A stretch of DNA of 64,000 nucleotides from Limnanthes douglasii subsp. nivea (GCA_036936605.1 JAUPFV010000002.1:316588893-316652892); one strand, 5' to 3'; shown: positions 44,171 to 57,486, counted from the stretch's first letter. Program-made: numbers and translations. The notes: generated by a model not told the origin, from the sequence alone.

Positions 44171-46894
44171 TTTGATTCAAGTAGATCCGAAGGATCAAGA
44201 ACATACTACGTTTGTCACTGACAGGGGTGTACATTGCTATAAGGTGATGCCATTTGGTTTGAAAAATGCTGGGGCTACTTATCAGAGGTTAGTCAACAAG
44301 GCATTTGCTGATCAAATTGGAAGAAATATGGAAGTATACATTGACGATATGATGGTGAAAAGTGTAGATGAGCAGTTGCACTTGTCTGATCTCCAAGAAA
44401 CTTTTGCCAACTTGGTAAAAGTGAATTTGAAGTTAAACCCTGAAAAGTGTGTCTTCGGAGTATAGTCCGGGAAGTTTCTAGGGTATATCATAAGTGAACA
44501 TGGAATACCGCCCGATCCGGACCAGCTCAATGCTCTATTCCAAATGGAGCCTCCTCGAAACATTAAAGAAGTACAACGATTAACGGGGAGATTAGCAGAC
44601 TTAAACAGATTTATCTCCAGGTCTTCGGAAAGGTGTGCTCCTTTCTTTCAAACTTTGAAGGGTGCAAAGGGGTTCGAGTGGACCCCACAGTGTGATGAGG
44701 CTTTCAATGAAATCAAGAAACACCTGTCCTCCCCCAAAACTTTGTTCAAACCAGTTGATGGGGAAAATCTCTTCGTATATTTGGCAGTTTCAAGTTGTGC
44801 CATCAGTGCCGTGCTGGTAAGAGAGGTCGATAGACATCCCCACCCAGTGTACTACATCAGCAAGAGCTTAATAGATGCTGAGAGACGTTACTTGAAACTT
44901 GAAAAATTGGCATTAGCCCTGGTGATAGCTGCAAGGAAGATGAGGCCTTATTTCCAGGCTCATCCTATCATCGTCCGGACCTATTTTCCCTTAAAGAATG
45001 TCCTTCAAAAAGCAGACATTTCGAGCAGAATGACTAAGTGGTCAGTAGAGTTGGGGGACTTCGACATAGACTTTGCTCCCCGGACAGCAGTGAAAGCCCA
45101 AGTTGTGGCTGATTTTCTGGTTGAATTCCACTCCGATAGGGATTCAGAGCAAGCTACTGATATAAAAGATAAGAAAATGTGGATCGTCCGAACAGATGGT
45201 GGATCTAGCACTATGGGATGTGGTGCAGGAATATGTTTAACTTCCCCATATGGAGACAATATGTACCAGGCTATTTGTTTTGCTTTCAGGGCATCTAATA
45301 ATGAGTCCGAATATGAAGCAGCTATAGCTGGGTTAAAGTTAGCCTACATTTGTGGGGCTAAGAGGGTCAAGCTGCTAAGTGACTCCCAATTGCTTATCCA
45401 CCATGCCTTAGGCCAATCTGAGGCTAGAAAGGAGCAGCTTGTGAAGTATTTACTCCTCCTAAAAAATGAAGCACTAAAATTTAGAGTTGTTGTCTATGAG
45501 CACATTCCCCGGACAGAAAATGAGCTAGCAGACTCATTGGCAACCATAGCATATACGGAGTCATACCCATGGATCCATGTGCTTGAAAGCCCTTCTATTC
45601 AACTTAGTAAGGGTGAAGAAGAGAATTTTTTTGAAATACAAGTGAAACAGCCTCAAGACTGGAGGTTTCCTCTCTTGCAATATCTCTCCGGTGGTGTTGT
45701 GCCTCCAGATAAGTCACTAGCCAGAACATTGAAACACAAGGCTCGTGGTTTCATCATATTGAGAGAAGTGTTGTACAAAAAATCCTATAGTAAACCTCTT
45801 CTGCGATGTTTAGGGGATGAAGAGTCACAAGTGGTCCTCTCCAAATTACATGATGGTGAGGGATCAGCCCATTGTGGATTTAGAGCTTTAACAAGAAGAG
45901 TGTTACTCTCCGGATACTATTGGCCATCAATCATGAAAGATGCTAAGGAATTGGTGAGAAGGTGTGACCCATGCCAGAGGTACAGCAATGAAATTCATGT
46001 ACCAGCCATTCCTCTAGAATCCATTTCTGAGCCCATTCCCTTCGCTCGATGAGGGTTGGATTTAGTAGGGCCTCTCCCCGTGGCGTCCGGAGGGCGCAAA
46101 ACTATAATTGTGGCCATAGACTACTTCTCGAAGTGGATAGAAGCAGCCCCCCTGGCAGGGACAATGTCAAAAGCTGTCATAAAATTCATTCTATCCAACA
46201 TATGTTGTAGATTTGGTGTCCCCCAAAAAATAACAACAGACAATGGGCCACAGTTTGACAATAGAGAAATGGAGAGCTTCTGTGCCTCAAGGGGTATACA
46301 ACATTGTTTTTCCTCACCTTTCCACCCACAAGCGAATGGGCAAGTTGAGGTGGCTAATAGAACTATACTCTCCGGGTTAAAGAAGAATTTGGAAGGGGCT
46401 GCTGGGAAGTGGCCTAGTTATTTGCAAGAAGTCTTGTGGGACTACCGGACAACACCTGGGGCTGCAACACAAGAATCACCCTTCGCCTTGGTCTATGGGA
46501 TGGATGCAGTAGCCCCCATAGAGAAGACCCTCCCTTCCTTTCGTGTTCACAACTTCTCCGAACACGTTAATGAGATGGCAATCAGAAGTCAGCTTGATTT
46601 GATAGAAGAGAGACGGGTTTAAGCTCACCTTAGAGTTGCGCACTATCAGGCTTGATGAGGAGCATGTTTGCTTCTAAAGTTAAGAGAAGAGATTTCCAAC
46701 CTGGGGACAAAGTATTAAGGAAGGTCTTCTTACACACTAAAGAAAAACTCTTCGGAAAGTTGGCCCCAACTTGGGAGGGTCCGTATATCGTTGCTGAAAG
46801 AATTAAGCTTGGGACTTATTGGTTGGAAGACAAAGATGGCAGAGTTCTAACTCATCCTTGGAATATTGAGCATCTCCGGATGTACTTGGAATAG
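44171..46894 (+). pseudogene. Pol of element G (RT to integrase), with stops
   Basis: The frame begins at LIQVDPKDQEHTTF, mid RT, and has MPFGLKNAGATYQR and an intact YIDDMMVKS. Stops are TAG 44463-44465 (after KCVFGV), TGA 46050-46052 (replacing the Trp of RWGIDLVGP) and TAA 46620-46622, with a frameshift near 46650. The archaeal-type RNase H is clear (RTDGGSSTMGCGAGICL, NNESEYEAAIAGLKLA, LSDSQLLI). Integrase keeps the HHCC residues (LHDGEGSAHCG, CDPCQ), DLVGP, TDNGPQFD and GQVEVANR. The C-terminus ends HPWNIEHLRMYLE at 46894. Apart from the point changes the protein is collinear with element C. Confidence 0.9.
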
Positions 46895-47386
46895 CCCTTG
46901 TTAAATATTTACTTGTTTAAACATTCATGTAAATATTTGGGGGCATACTCTTTCCTCCCCGGTGGCGCGGAGAAGTTTTTAATGAGGTGTCCGGGTTGTT
47001 AAATAAAATTCGATGCCTTCTTCAAAATTTTCTAAGTGTTTTTAAAGTTCAATCCCTTATCATACTATCCGGACTGAAATATCTAAAGGCTATTTAAACT
47101 CTAGCCGGAGAATTTAAACACTCTCACAATGCAATATCTAAAAGCCACTTAAACTCTGGCTATCAAAATTAAAATGAACAATGAAAGAAGATGATGGTTG
47201 CACAAAACAGAGATATTCATTAAATGAAATAACTTAAACTTGCCTTGGCCTTCCAAGGACTTTTAAACAGTCAAAGTAGAACACAAAAAACCTGTCCGGT
47301 CAAATTCTGGACACCATTACAAAAAGAGTGCCTTGGCCTTCCAAGGACTTTAGTCTGAATTAAAAATAAACTAAGTGGATCATAAG

Positions 47387-50358
47387 TTAAGGTTGAGCCT
47401 TTGAGGATGGCTCACATTCGACTACCTTCTTACCCTTAGGGTCATCTTTCCCTTCATCTACCTTCTTGCCTTTGGGATCGTCTTTCTTGTCATCTGGGCT
47501 CTCCCCAGTATGTTCTTCATCATCCGAGGAGCCACTAGAGTAGCCATACCTGTCACCTTCGGCCATCGTATGGTATGGGAGGTTTTCGGGCTCAACGTAA
47601 AGCCACAACTCCCCTAGGTTCCTCTGTGGAAACTTTTCATGGAAAAGTAAGACCATGTCAGACCTCACCTTCTCAAGCAGTAGCTCTTCGCTCTTGATCA
47701 TCTGGTTGGCATAATTATTGATCCTAGCTTGGATCTTGGCCTCCTGCTCCTGTAACAAAGTATTTTTCTCCTCGACAGCTTTGGACACTGCATTCTCAAG
47801 GGCAATCTTATCAGTAGTTAGGTTGGTGATGGTCTTGTCCTTTGCCTTGGTCTCTTCTTTTGAGGTAGTAAGGTCCTTCTCCACCCCGGACAGCTTTTCC
47901 CGGAGGTCTCTGATGGTTTCCTCTAGATTAGCAACTTTTGTGTCACTTTCCCCCCGATTCTTCTTCAACTCCTCATTTGCTTCCTTTAGCAAGTCAGCAT
48001 TGGCAGTGGCTGTGCAAAGGTCTTCGGATAGGTTTTCCTTCTCAGACTTAAGGTCTTTGATGGTGTCTGCTTGACTCCGGACTTGTCTTTCCAGCGTGAG
48101 AACCGGTTGCACATTGCTAAGCAAGGAATGGGCTATGGTGTCCTTTTCACTAGAAACAATGAAAGTCTTACCATTGAAGTTGACCGTATTGGAGCTGCTG
48201 GGAGGAATATAGGGCCCTGTGAATTCATCTCTGGGGAGGCTAAGGAAGTATTCACCAAGCCCACCTAGACCAGTGATGTCCACTTCATCAAGGTTAAGAT
48301 CTCCCCCTTCCACCTCATCGGTATGAAAGTCCCTTGGGATCTCTTCGGCCTGCGTTGGGTCAGAAGGGTCAGCTGGGAATGAAGGCTCCGGATCCCGGAG
48401 AGCAAGCTCATCTCCCTGTGAAGCCTTTTTCTTTTTGGCTTCCCGGTCAGCGCCTTCACCTTCTTGTTTTCGAGTCCTCTTGGGAGCCCTTGGAGGTTTT
48501 GGAAGGTCTGCTTCCTGCCTTTCGGACTCTTTCTCCACTACCTGCAAGAGAGCAGCATCAATTTGGCTCTGAGCCGGCCCCTCCGGGGCGGTTGGGGCAT
48601 CCTTCTCAGCATCGCTCGCCACCTTTTTGCCTCTTTTCCTGCCTTTCATTTTGCTTGGGGCTTTGGCCCAGCCCGGTAGGAAGAGTGTCCCGTCTGGTTC
48701 ATGGGACCTTTTGAGCACAGTGTCCGCAGAAGGTTGGGTGGTGAGCTCATCCCAAGTCAGGTCTCTCCGACCTGTGGTGTTCCACAGGTGAGACCTTGCC
48801 AAATTCCCACTGGTGAAGGCGGAGTGGAATCGGTTCCCCCATTCCTCAGCAGCCCATGCATTGATTTTTCCACAGGTAACCTGTCCGGCCTTCAAGTAGT
48901 CCCCGAACTCCTTAGGCAGTTCTGTTAAAACAAAAGAGAGACCAGTTAATTTAAACCAACTTAAAAAAGGAGAAATGGACAAAGATTTGAAGTGTGAAAC
49001 TTACGGTCACTCCTCCACCTGCTTCTGAGCAGGCTTGGGTTCTCTCCGGCCTTGATCTTCTTGCCGTTTTCCCAGGCGCCACTGACAAACAAAAACTGGC
49101 TCCTCTACTTGCTCTCCGACTCTAATAGATCATTAACAGCCTTGAAGTTGTCCCCCATATTGAAGTGGTAAAAGGGGAATTGGTGGTGTTTGCAAAGGTT
49201 GGCCACTGCTGCGAACTCTTCCATAGGGAGAGGGATCCCGGATAGCCTCGATGCCATGATGCATGACATCAGAGTATACCAACCGTTGGGGCTCAGCTGG
49301 CTCGGACAGAGTTTGGCCAGATGAAAATATCTGACAATCTCCGGGTCCAGTGGGAATCTGAGTCCCCAATTAAAGAGTTCTGTGAAGATGACCATCTCAT
49401 TTAGCTTGCAATCCATAGGAGTTTCAGGATCTATGGGAATCCTTATCTTCACATTTTCTGGGATCCCCCATTTTGTGCGCATTCGACCTAGCTCGACCGT
49501 GTGAATGAAAGCATACTTGGTCTTCTGTAAGGCCAAGAGATATTTAAGTTCAACCCTGTGAAAACAAGGCCCTACCTCCCCCTCGAGGCACTCCGGCAGC
49601 TCCGGATGCCTCTGGCACAGTTTTTCCTTGCCTTTTTTTGCAGCAGTAGTATTGTCAGTCTGGCCGGAGGACTCAGACTCAAAAGGGACTTCTTCAACAG
49701 AGTCTTCCATTCTTTCCTCCATAATTGTTGGGGGAATATCAGTGGCAATGGTCCGTGGAGGATTTAAATTTGGCTCAGCCTGACTACCGGACTGCTGGAT
49801 TTCAGTGTTGCTTTGAATTCTAGCCTCAGGCTGGGGCTCTGAGGCAGAGGTCTCTTTTAGAAGTGTTGGGTTGCTGGCCTCCAGACCGGATGGCCTTTCC
49901 CGGGGAGCTCTGATGGGCATTCTAGACCCAGAACTACTATTTTTTGCCCCCGATTTTGAGGGAGTATTCTTGGAGCCTGGCCCCTTAACCAGCCGGCTTG
50001 TCCTTTTAACCATCAGTTTCTCCGGAGAGTGCTGTGTGTCTGAGCCCATAGCAAGAAAAGGAGAAGGTTTCCTAACACTTGTGACTGTAACGCATGGCTC
50101 AACAGCAGGTACTGACTCCTGAACTGAAGAACCAGAGACTATAGGCGAGAGGGTGGATTGAAATAGCTTTTTGGGCTTAGTACCTTTAGAGGAGGACGAG
50201 CCTCGATCTGACTCTGTAACGGAGGCGGCTGGTCTGTCAACAGGTGATGAAGGTAGCCCTGCTGCGATTCGTCTCTCCTTCTCAACTTTTTGCGCTTTCT
50301 CCAACTCTGAAAGGTTGAGCCAACCACTTTTGATCAATGCAGTCCTTGTTGTAAACAT
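47387..50358 (-). pseudogene. Antisense gene of element G (Transposase_28-like), two exons, one stop
   Basis: Best preserved copy. Exon 1, 50358 to 49005, starts at an ATG conserved with element A and contains RKxLF-type basic and serine/proline-rich parts. A globular part with GLRFPLDPEIVRYF, SQLSPNGWYTLMSCIMASRL and QFLFVSGAWENG follows. A TAG at 49105-49107 replaces a residue that is Trp-like in A. An 83-nt intron (48922-49004; GTAAGT to TAACAG) joins exon 2, 48921 to 47387. Exon 2 has LWNTTGRRDLTWDELTTQ, KAPSKMKGRKRGKK, a 180-residue coiled coil (about 48080-47700) and an acidic/lysine tail. Spliced length is 963 codons including the stop. The open frame extends upstream to 50733, but similarity with A starts at 50358. 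Function unknown; it could bind nucleic acid or gag, by analogy only. Confidence 0.8.
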
Positions 50359-50793
50359 AAACTGCCAAGGAAATTTTTGCTTTAGAGAGAGAAAGCTCTG
50401 AGTAAATTTGCAGAGTAAATATGGAAGATATAGTAAAACAGTAGAAAGTGATTTGAATTTATAGTAAATCTGAAAAGAGGAGTTGATTCCTAGGAGAATT
50501 CGAAAAGTTTGGCAATGATTAAAAGACGGCGCTGATGTCACCATCTGTAAATTAAAGAGGTTGCTTTTCGAAGAAGGTGGTGCGAAATTCAAGGTGAAAA
50601 AACGGTTGGAGTGACCAATCAGAGAGCGACACGTGTCCCACGAACTCTGGCAAAAACCGTTTTGAATTCGTGAAGCTTTATCTGTCCGGATAAACCCATA
50701 GACCTGTCCGGATTGAAAACTACTTCTAAACATCGGACTGTTTTTCAGGTCTCTGACAAGAATACTTGTTCAAACACCTAAAAAAGGGGCTCC

Positions 50794-51248
50794 TGATGAG
50801 TCCGAATTCAGCATGCTCCCCGGACAGGGACAGATCAGTCCAAAGCCTTCGGACCGGACAGATCGGACAGGTCACATGGACCGGACAGATCACTTCGAAC
50901 ACTATGACCATAGGACTGTTCGAACTATGACAAAAGTACTAAAAAACCTAAACACTTCTTGACTAAGCTACTTGCTCTCCTACTTAGAGCTCATGGGTCT
51001 TTGAACATGACCCGGGTCCATTAAATATGACCCGAAAGCCCATAAGGGCCCCAACATCACACTATAAATACCCAACCACCCGCATTAACTAGGGGTAATG
51101 AAAATTAACTGCTACCAAGCTGCTTAATTATCTCTCTACTTTCTAAACACTTAAAACACCCACACACCACCACTTAAACACTCACACACCACCATAAAGC
51201 ACCAACTGAAATTACCAGCCTACCCTCAGGCGATTATTATCCACATCA
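50794..51248 (+). repeat. 3' LTR of element G
   Basis: It starts TGATGAGTCCGAATTC after AAAAAAGGGGCTCC and ends ...CACATCA. It is 455 nt, longer than LTR A (409 nt) because of an extra GGACAGATC-type block and a CACACACCACC-rich block. TATA box TATAAATA at 51063-51070. The bases after it (AAGTTGATGGATCC) are copia gag. Confidence 0.8.
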
Positions 51249-52460
51249 AAGTTGATGGATCCATTGTTGAAAATATTAAACATGATAATTGGATAACAAA
51301 AGATCAATTGCTTTTGTGATGACTTTATAGCACTATGAATCCAGAGGATGCATCCTAGTTAATGGAGGAAGAAACATCCAAAGGACTTTGGGATACCATA
51401 GTCAGACTGTCTGGCTCCCAAACTAAGTCCAGAGTTATATTTTTTAAGGATGAATTTCAAAGGACTAGGAAGAGAAACTCCACAATGGAGGATTACCTAG
51501 CCAAAATGAAACACATCTCAGGTAGTTTAACCCTAGCAGGGTCCCCTGTTATATTGGATGACTTAGTGTCTCAGGTGTTGGCTGGCTTAGACACTGAATA
51601 CACACCTATTGTTGTTCATCTGGTTGATAAAGATGAACACAATTGGCTATACTTTCAAGCTACCCTACTAACCTATGAAAACAAGTTAGATCAACTAGGT
51701 AACATACAACTTCCAATGGTTAACATGAATATGACTTTAGTAAATAAGTCAGATTCAAGGTTTATTGGGAACAACAACTTTAGCTCAAACGCAAGGAATA
51801 TAAACAGAGGACAAGGGAGAGGCTTCAGAGGAAGGTTCTCACCTAACTACCCTAATAACTACAGGGGAATAAGTTTTTTTTTTCAGAAGAATAGGTGGTA
51901 GGTTTAACTCTAACAAAAAACCTATATGCCAAATATGTGGGAAGTATGAGTATAGTGGTGCCTATTATTATTTCAGAGATTATCCAAGTGTGATGGGTCC
52001 GTTGTCTGTTGATCATAAGAAAAATGCTCAAGATCAGAATGTGTTGACTGTGTCACAAGACACTGGAGGAGAAGATGAAAGCTAGTATATAGACAACGGT
52101 GATAGCCACCATGTCATTAACTCAGCCAAGATGGTCTCTCAAAATTCATAATATACAGGTAACAAGTCTATGGCAGTAGGTAATGGTAACAAACTGAGCA
52201 TTAAGTACATAGGGAAATCTTGTCTACTTACCAAAACTAACAAACATATTAACTTAAATAGCATTTTACATGTACCACACATCAGTAAAAGTCTCCTATT
52301 TGTTTCAACTAACCTTACATAATAACATTTTTCTTGAGTTTCATAATTCTAGGTATTTTGTGAAGGACAAGACAATAGGGAGGATTCTACTTACAAGAAG
52401 AGGTGATAATGACTTGTACATGTTGGAAGGATCATATAGTTCTAGTCCTTATAAGGCATA
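51249..52460 (+). pseudogene. Gag and protease region of copia element H
   Basis: VDGSIVENIKHDNWITKDQLLL right after LTR G and GLWDTIVRLSGSQTKSR to DLVSQVLAGLD (51362-51901) are the plant copia gag (UBN2-type) core. A CCHC-like knuckle follows at about 51915 (CQICGKYEYSG, with the His position lost). A protease-like YIDNGDSHHVINSA lies at about 52087, where functional copies have D-S/T-G. Stops at several points break the frame. Confidence 0.75.
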
Positions 52461-52499
52461 AATCCTAAAATATTATCCTAGTGTTTCTCATGCTTATAT

Positions 52500-55330
52500 A
52501 TTGCCCAGTACTTCTGATTCCCTAAAGAAATATTGGCATAAAAAGTTAGGTCACCCTTCTACAAGAGTGTTGTCTATTGTTATGATAATATGTAATCTAC
52601 CTACCGTGTCTATAATAATTTTGTTTGAGATGATTGCCAATTAGGCAAATCATACTCTCTTCCTTACTATAACTACTCTTCTCAGTCTACTAATGTCTCA
52701 GATTTAATACATTCATATTTGTGGGGGCTTGCTCCTACGTCAGGGTACAAGTTCTATATCATATTTGTTGATGACTACATTAGGTTTACATGGTTGTATC
52801 CCTTAAAACACAAAAATGAGTCCTTAAATATCTTTAAAGAGTTCAAAACTTTGGTGTAAGATCCGTTTGAGAGAAAAATAAAGCAGTTTCTATGTGACTA
52901 GAGGGGGTGATTTTAAACCTTTTCTTTCACTAGAAAAAGAGTCTTCTCATGATGGAAGAGTTGAAAGAAATTACAAACATGTCACCGAGACTGGTTTGAA
53001 TCTTTTGGCTCAATCCAATCTCTTTTATAGCTATTGGTCAGAGGCTTTTCACACAACAGTGTGTCTAATTAACAGATTTCCTACAACTATTTTGCAAGAT
53101 CAATCTTCTTTTAAAAAGTAGTATGGTATTAATCTTGATTATAGGTTTCCAATTTTTTTTGAGTGTGCCCATTTTCCTTGTTTAAGGCTTTACCAAACGA
53201 ACAAGTTTCATTTTTACTATGTTAAATGTATTTTCCTAGGGTATTATGATGTTCATAAGGACTACAGGTGTCTCAGTCCTAATAGAAGGGTCTATATTTC
53301 TAGGAATGTCATCTTCAATGAAGAAGAATTTCCTTGTTTTTCTGGTTTTCTAAGGTCATAGGTTTCTTTACCTAATTTTAATTCTCTATGGCCTAAGATT
53401 CCTAGTGTCAGGTCATCAAATGAGTCTTCTAATATACAAGAAGCATTCTCAAACTCTCTACATAGACATCCTGTTGATTGTGACAACAACATCTCATCAA
53501 CAAGGCCCAACCAGCAAGCACCTAAAACAAACCTATTACATCAAAATTTTCCTAATTTATAGATCCTTGCAGGAAGACCAAGCTAATCCTCATACTTCAC
53601 TTGACAGAAATACTCATTTGCCAAACAGAATCCCTACCACACAATCAATACAAGAAAACCAGTTAGTTACTGAACTACCTTTTGACAACATTAGCAATCA
53701 ACTTCAACCACACATATTTCCCAATAGTCACCCTATGATCACTAAAGCCAAAACTAGCATTTCTAAACCTAAGGTTTTTTATTCAGATGTTACTACTGTG
53801 CCTACTATTACTGACAAGGATTCTACTAAGTTTTCTGAGGCTATTAGTGCTCCTCAGCGGGCTCATGCCATGAAAACTGAGTATGATGCTCTAATAATAA
53901 ATCATACTTAGTCTCTAGTTTCATACACTAATAACATGAGTGTGGTGGCCTGCATATAGATGTATTAACTGAAATACAATCCTAATGGGTATGTTTAATG
54001 TTGTAAGGCCAGGCTTGCTAAGGGATTTCATCAACAACCCGATATTGACTTTGCAGAAACTTTTAGTCCGGTAATTAATGCATCTATTATAAGGCCTGTT
54101 CGAAATTTGGTTGTGTCTAAAGGATGGAATATAAGGCAGTTGAACATCAACAATTCCTTCTTAAATGGTATTTTAAAAGAGCAGGGTTTCATGGTACAGC
54201 CTGAAGGGTTTGAGGATTATAAGTGTCCTAATCATGTGTGTAAGTTACACAACGCCTTATATGGCATAAAGCAGGCTCCTCGTGCCTTGTATTCCAAGCT
54301 AAAAGATATTATGATTCTGTGTGGTTTTCAGAGTTCAAGGGCATATTGCTCTATGTGTTTTTAATGACTAAAAATGTTTCCATTATTCACAGGAAACAAT
54401 ATTTCCTATTTGAACAAGTTCATACAGAGACTTAACTATGGGTTTGCTCTCAAGGACATGGGTTGTCTCAAATGTTTTTTAGGTATTGAAGCTTATAAGG
54501 ACAACTGTAGGTTATATTTGACTTAGACAAGGTACATTATAGACTTACTTACTAAAGAGGGACTTTCCACTGTCAATTCTTGTTCCACTCCTATGCGTGG
54601 TAGTTCCTATGTCTCCAAATCAGACGGTGAGAGTCATTTGTGCCCTACAAGATACATGAGCGTGTTAGGATCCCTGCAATACTTACTTTACATACATCTT
54701 GATATTGCTTTTACTATCAATAAGATAAGCCATCTCTAACAATATCCGACCAATGCACACTTACATTCTGTTACAAGAATCCTGATAAACTTATCTGGGA
54801 AATCCTCCTTAGGGCTTCACATCAAGTCCAGTGATGCTCATCAATTAACTGGCTCTACTGATGCTGACTGGGCCGTCTTCTTGGACGATCTACATTCAGT
54901 TCGAAGGTACTGTGTGTATTTCTTGGTAATTCACTTGTCTCCTGGTCTTCCAAGAAGCAATGGGTTGTCTCACGGCCTAGCACTAAGTCTGAGTATCGGT
55001 CTCTTGTTAATCTCTCCTCGTAACTCATATGGTTGCGCTCAGTTCTTCAGGAGCTTGGGCTTCATCTTCATCGCTCTTTGCTTATCTGGTGTGATAATCT
55101 TAGAGCGAGTTCACTGGCATCCTATCTTGTCTTCCATACCCAGACTAAGCATGTGGAGCTGGATCTCAACTTTGCTCGCGATGAGGTGGTCCAAGGCTTA
55201 CTGGACATTAGATATGTTCCTTGACACAACCAGTTTATTGACCTTCTCAACAAACCCTTGTCTCAGACTTAGTTTATGTTTTCGCGGGATAAACTCGGAC
55301 TCAAAATTCCTCCTCTTCGTTTGATAGGGG
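52500..55330 (+). pseudogene. Integrase, RT and RNase H region of copia element H
   Basis: The GAG-pre-integrase motif KKYWHKKLGHPSTRVL lies near 52527. Integrase core pieces follow: LIHSYLWGLAPTSGYKFYIIFVDDYIRFTWLYPLK near 52710-52810 and a NLLAQSNLFYSYWSEAF block near 53000. RT has LNINNSFLNGILKEQGFMVQPEGF and ALYGIKQAPRALYSK (54140-54300). RNase H pieces end in DNLRASSLASYLVFHTQTKHVELD (about 55097) and a DLLNKPLSQ / DKLGL end. At least eight stops or shifts are present. Confidence 0.8.
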
Positions 55331-55459
55331 AAGTCAAGAAACATGATGAAGGCTTGGTGAAGCTGAAGAAAGCATAAGAGATGGTGACAGCTAGAGGTTG
55401 AGAAAAAGCTAGGGTTTTCTGGACTAGAAGAGATTGGGAAAAAGGTTGGTTAATAAAGA

Positions 55460-55503
55460 TTTTATATGTCGGATCTCATGGTGGATCGGGCCGACATATA
55501 AAA
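55460..55503. repeat. 13-bp perfect inverted repeat with 18-nt loop
   Basis: TTTTATATGTCGG (55460-55472) and CCGACATATAAAA (55491-55503) can form a hairpin. It is followed by two copies of an about 38-bp block (AAGTGACTACTAGTGGGTTT and relatives) at about 55516-55590. It may be part of a transposon end; no open frame depends on it. Confidence 0.6.
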
Positions 55504-55599
55504 CGGGTCTTAACCTAAGTGACTACTAGTGGGTTTCCTTACCACTCAAGCCCAAGTGACTACTAATGGGTCTCCTTATCACTCAAGCCCAATACACAT

Positions 55600-57448
55600 G
55601 CTGCAAATAAATGAATAACATGTGTAACTACTCTACCGATAAATGTAACCAAAATATGTTACACAAAACAAACAATTCAATTGTATATATATATATATAT
55701 TTGTTATACTATTACATTGGAATTAATAAGAGAGATACATTTTTCATCTTTTTGCTTAGTTCAACTATTGTCTTGAGTTTGGCTAATCCAGAAGCAAGAG
55801 TTGATGATGCGAATTTGAAGAGAATGAACTTTATGCAATAGACATAGTCACCAGTTTAGGTGAAGGCAAGCCCAAACTATTAGATGAGATCAAACCACCA
55901 TCTACGAAAGAGCTGTGGACAAGAGCTATCATATGAAATGAAGACATCCATATTTAATGAATTGGTTCATGGACTAGTATTCTATTTGTTTATTATTTTT
56001 GCTTGGATGAACTTCACAGTGCATATAGAGTTTAGCTGCATTGTTTGATAATTCACCGGTACAAGAGAAAATAATTGTGCCTCATTTTGTTGATTGATGT
56101 TGATATCATTTCTTACCCCCTTTAATGTGTAGAATTCGTGATATAATTGTTTTTTTGCTTAATTGCGAAATATGAAACCAAAAAATGTAAATTGCGAAAT
56201 CATGGTAAAATAAAATGCAAAATACGAAATTAGTGTAATTTTTTTTCTTCTAAGTGCGAAATGTGAAACTGGAAAATGCAAAATACAAAATGTTAAACTA
56301 AGTTAAAACAAATAGTGAAATGCGCTACTAATGTAAAAAAAGTTTTTTTTTGCGTAACTCCAAAATGCAAAATCAGAAAATGCGAAACTAAAAAATAACA
56401 AATGCAAGAGTAATGTAAAATAATAATATTATATTTGTCTAAGTGCAAAATGAGAAACCAGTGTAAAATGAAATATAAAACGTGAGACGAATGTAATTTT
56501 TTTTGCCTAAATATGAATTGCGAAATAAAAAAATTCAAGATGCGAAACAAATGTAAAATGAAACACGAAATGTGAAACTAGTGTAAAAAAGTTGAAGTAT
56601 AAAATACGAACCCGAAACAAGGGTAAAATAAATTAAGAAACTCAAGACGAGTTCAAAAAATATTTAAGTGCGGAAGGCGAAACCATAATATGTCAAATGT
56701 GAAATTAGGGTAAAACGAAATGCGAAATACGAGACTAGTATAAAAAAGTTTTTTTTTTCCTAAATGCGAAATGCAAAACCAGAAAATGCAAAATGCGAAA
56801 CTAGGGTAAAATAAAATTCTAAATGCAAGAATAATGTGAGATTTTTTTGACTAAGTGATTAAATATGAAATGCGAGACTAGCATAATTTTTTAGCCTAAG
56901 TACAAAATGCGAAACGTGAAATGTGAGACAATTGTAAAATAATAATAATAATTTTAGTTATGTGTGAAATGTGAAACCATGGTAAAACAAAATATGAAGT
57001 GCGACATAAATGTAAAAAAATAGAATTTATGTTTGCTTATGTGTGAAATGCTACACCATAAAATATGAAACTCGAAACGAGGGTATAATGAAATGTGAAA
57101 TGCAGGACCAATGTTAATTTTTTTTATCTAGGTGTGAAAATGCGTAACTATGATAAAATGAAATGAGAAATGCGAGACTAGTGAATTTTTTTGTCTAAAG
57201 TTCAAAAATTGAAAGCAAAAAAAAAAGAAATGCAAAACTAAGGTATTATAAAATATGAATTGCGAGAATAATGTATAAAGATTACTATTATTATTTTTGT
57301 GTAGGTGCGAGATACGAAATTAAAAATTACAAATACGAAACCAGGGTAAAATGAAATACGAAAATGCGAGACTAGTGTAAAAAAAATTATATAAGTGCGA
57401 AATACAAAATCAAGGTAAAATAAAATACAAAATGGAAAACACATGTAA

Positions 57449-57486
<38 letters not shown>

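Larger units (their letters stand above)
44171..51248 (+). mobile_element. Element G: 5'-truncated Tat-type gypsy element, family of A
   Basis: It begins abruptly inside reverse transcriptase and runs through pol, the post-pol region, the antisense gene, a purine tract (about 50781-50793) and a 3' LTR (50794-51248). Sequence and order match element A. Three stops and a shift in pol and a nonsense codon in the antisense gene show inactivity. The LTR end directly abuts copia gag codons of element H, so G probably inserted into H. The 5' half was lost at the 44.0-44.2 kb junction. Confidence 0.9.
51249..55330 (+). mobile_element. Element H: decayed Ty1/copia retrotransposon
   Basis: The order gag, protease, integrase, RT, RNase H is that of copia. 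The left end is cut by the LTR of element G. No LTR is certain at the right; 55325-55600 may hold remnants (purine stretch GATAGGGGAAG, then a hairpin and a duplicated 38-bp block). Confidence 0.85.

Noticed and set aside
50359..50733. N-terminal extension of the antisense gene in element G
   Set aside because: Similarity to element A and a shared ATG begin at 50358; the upstream part is leader that happens to be open.
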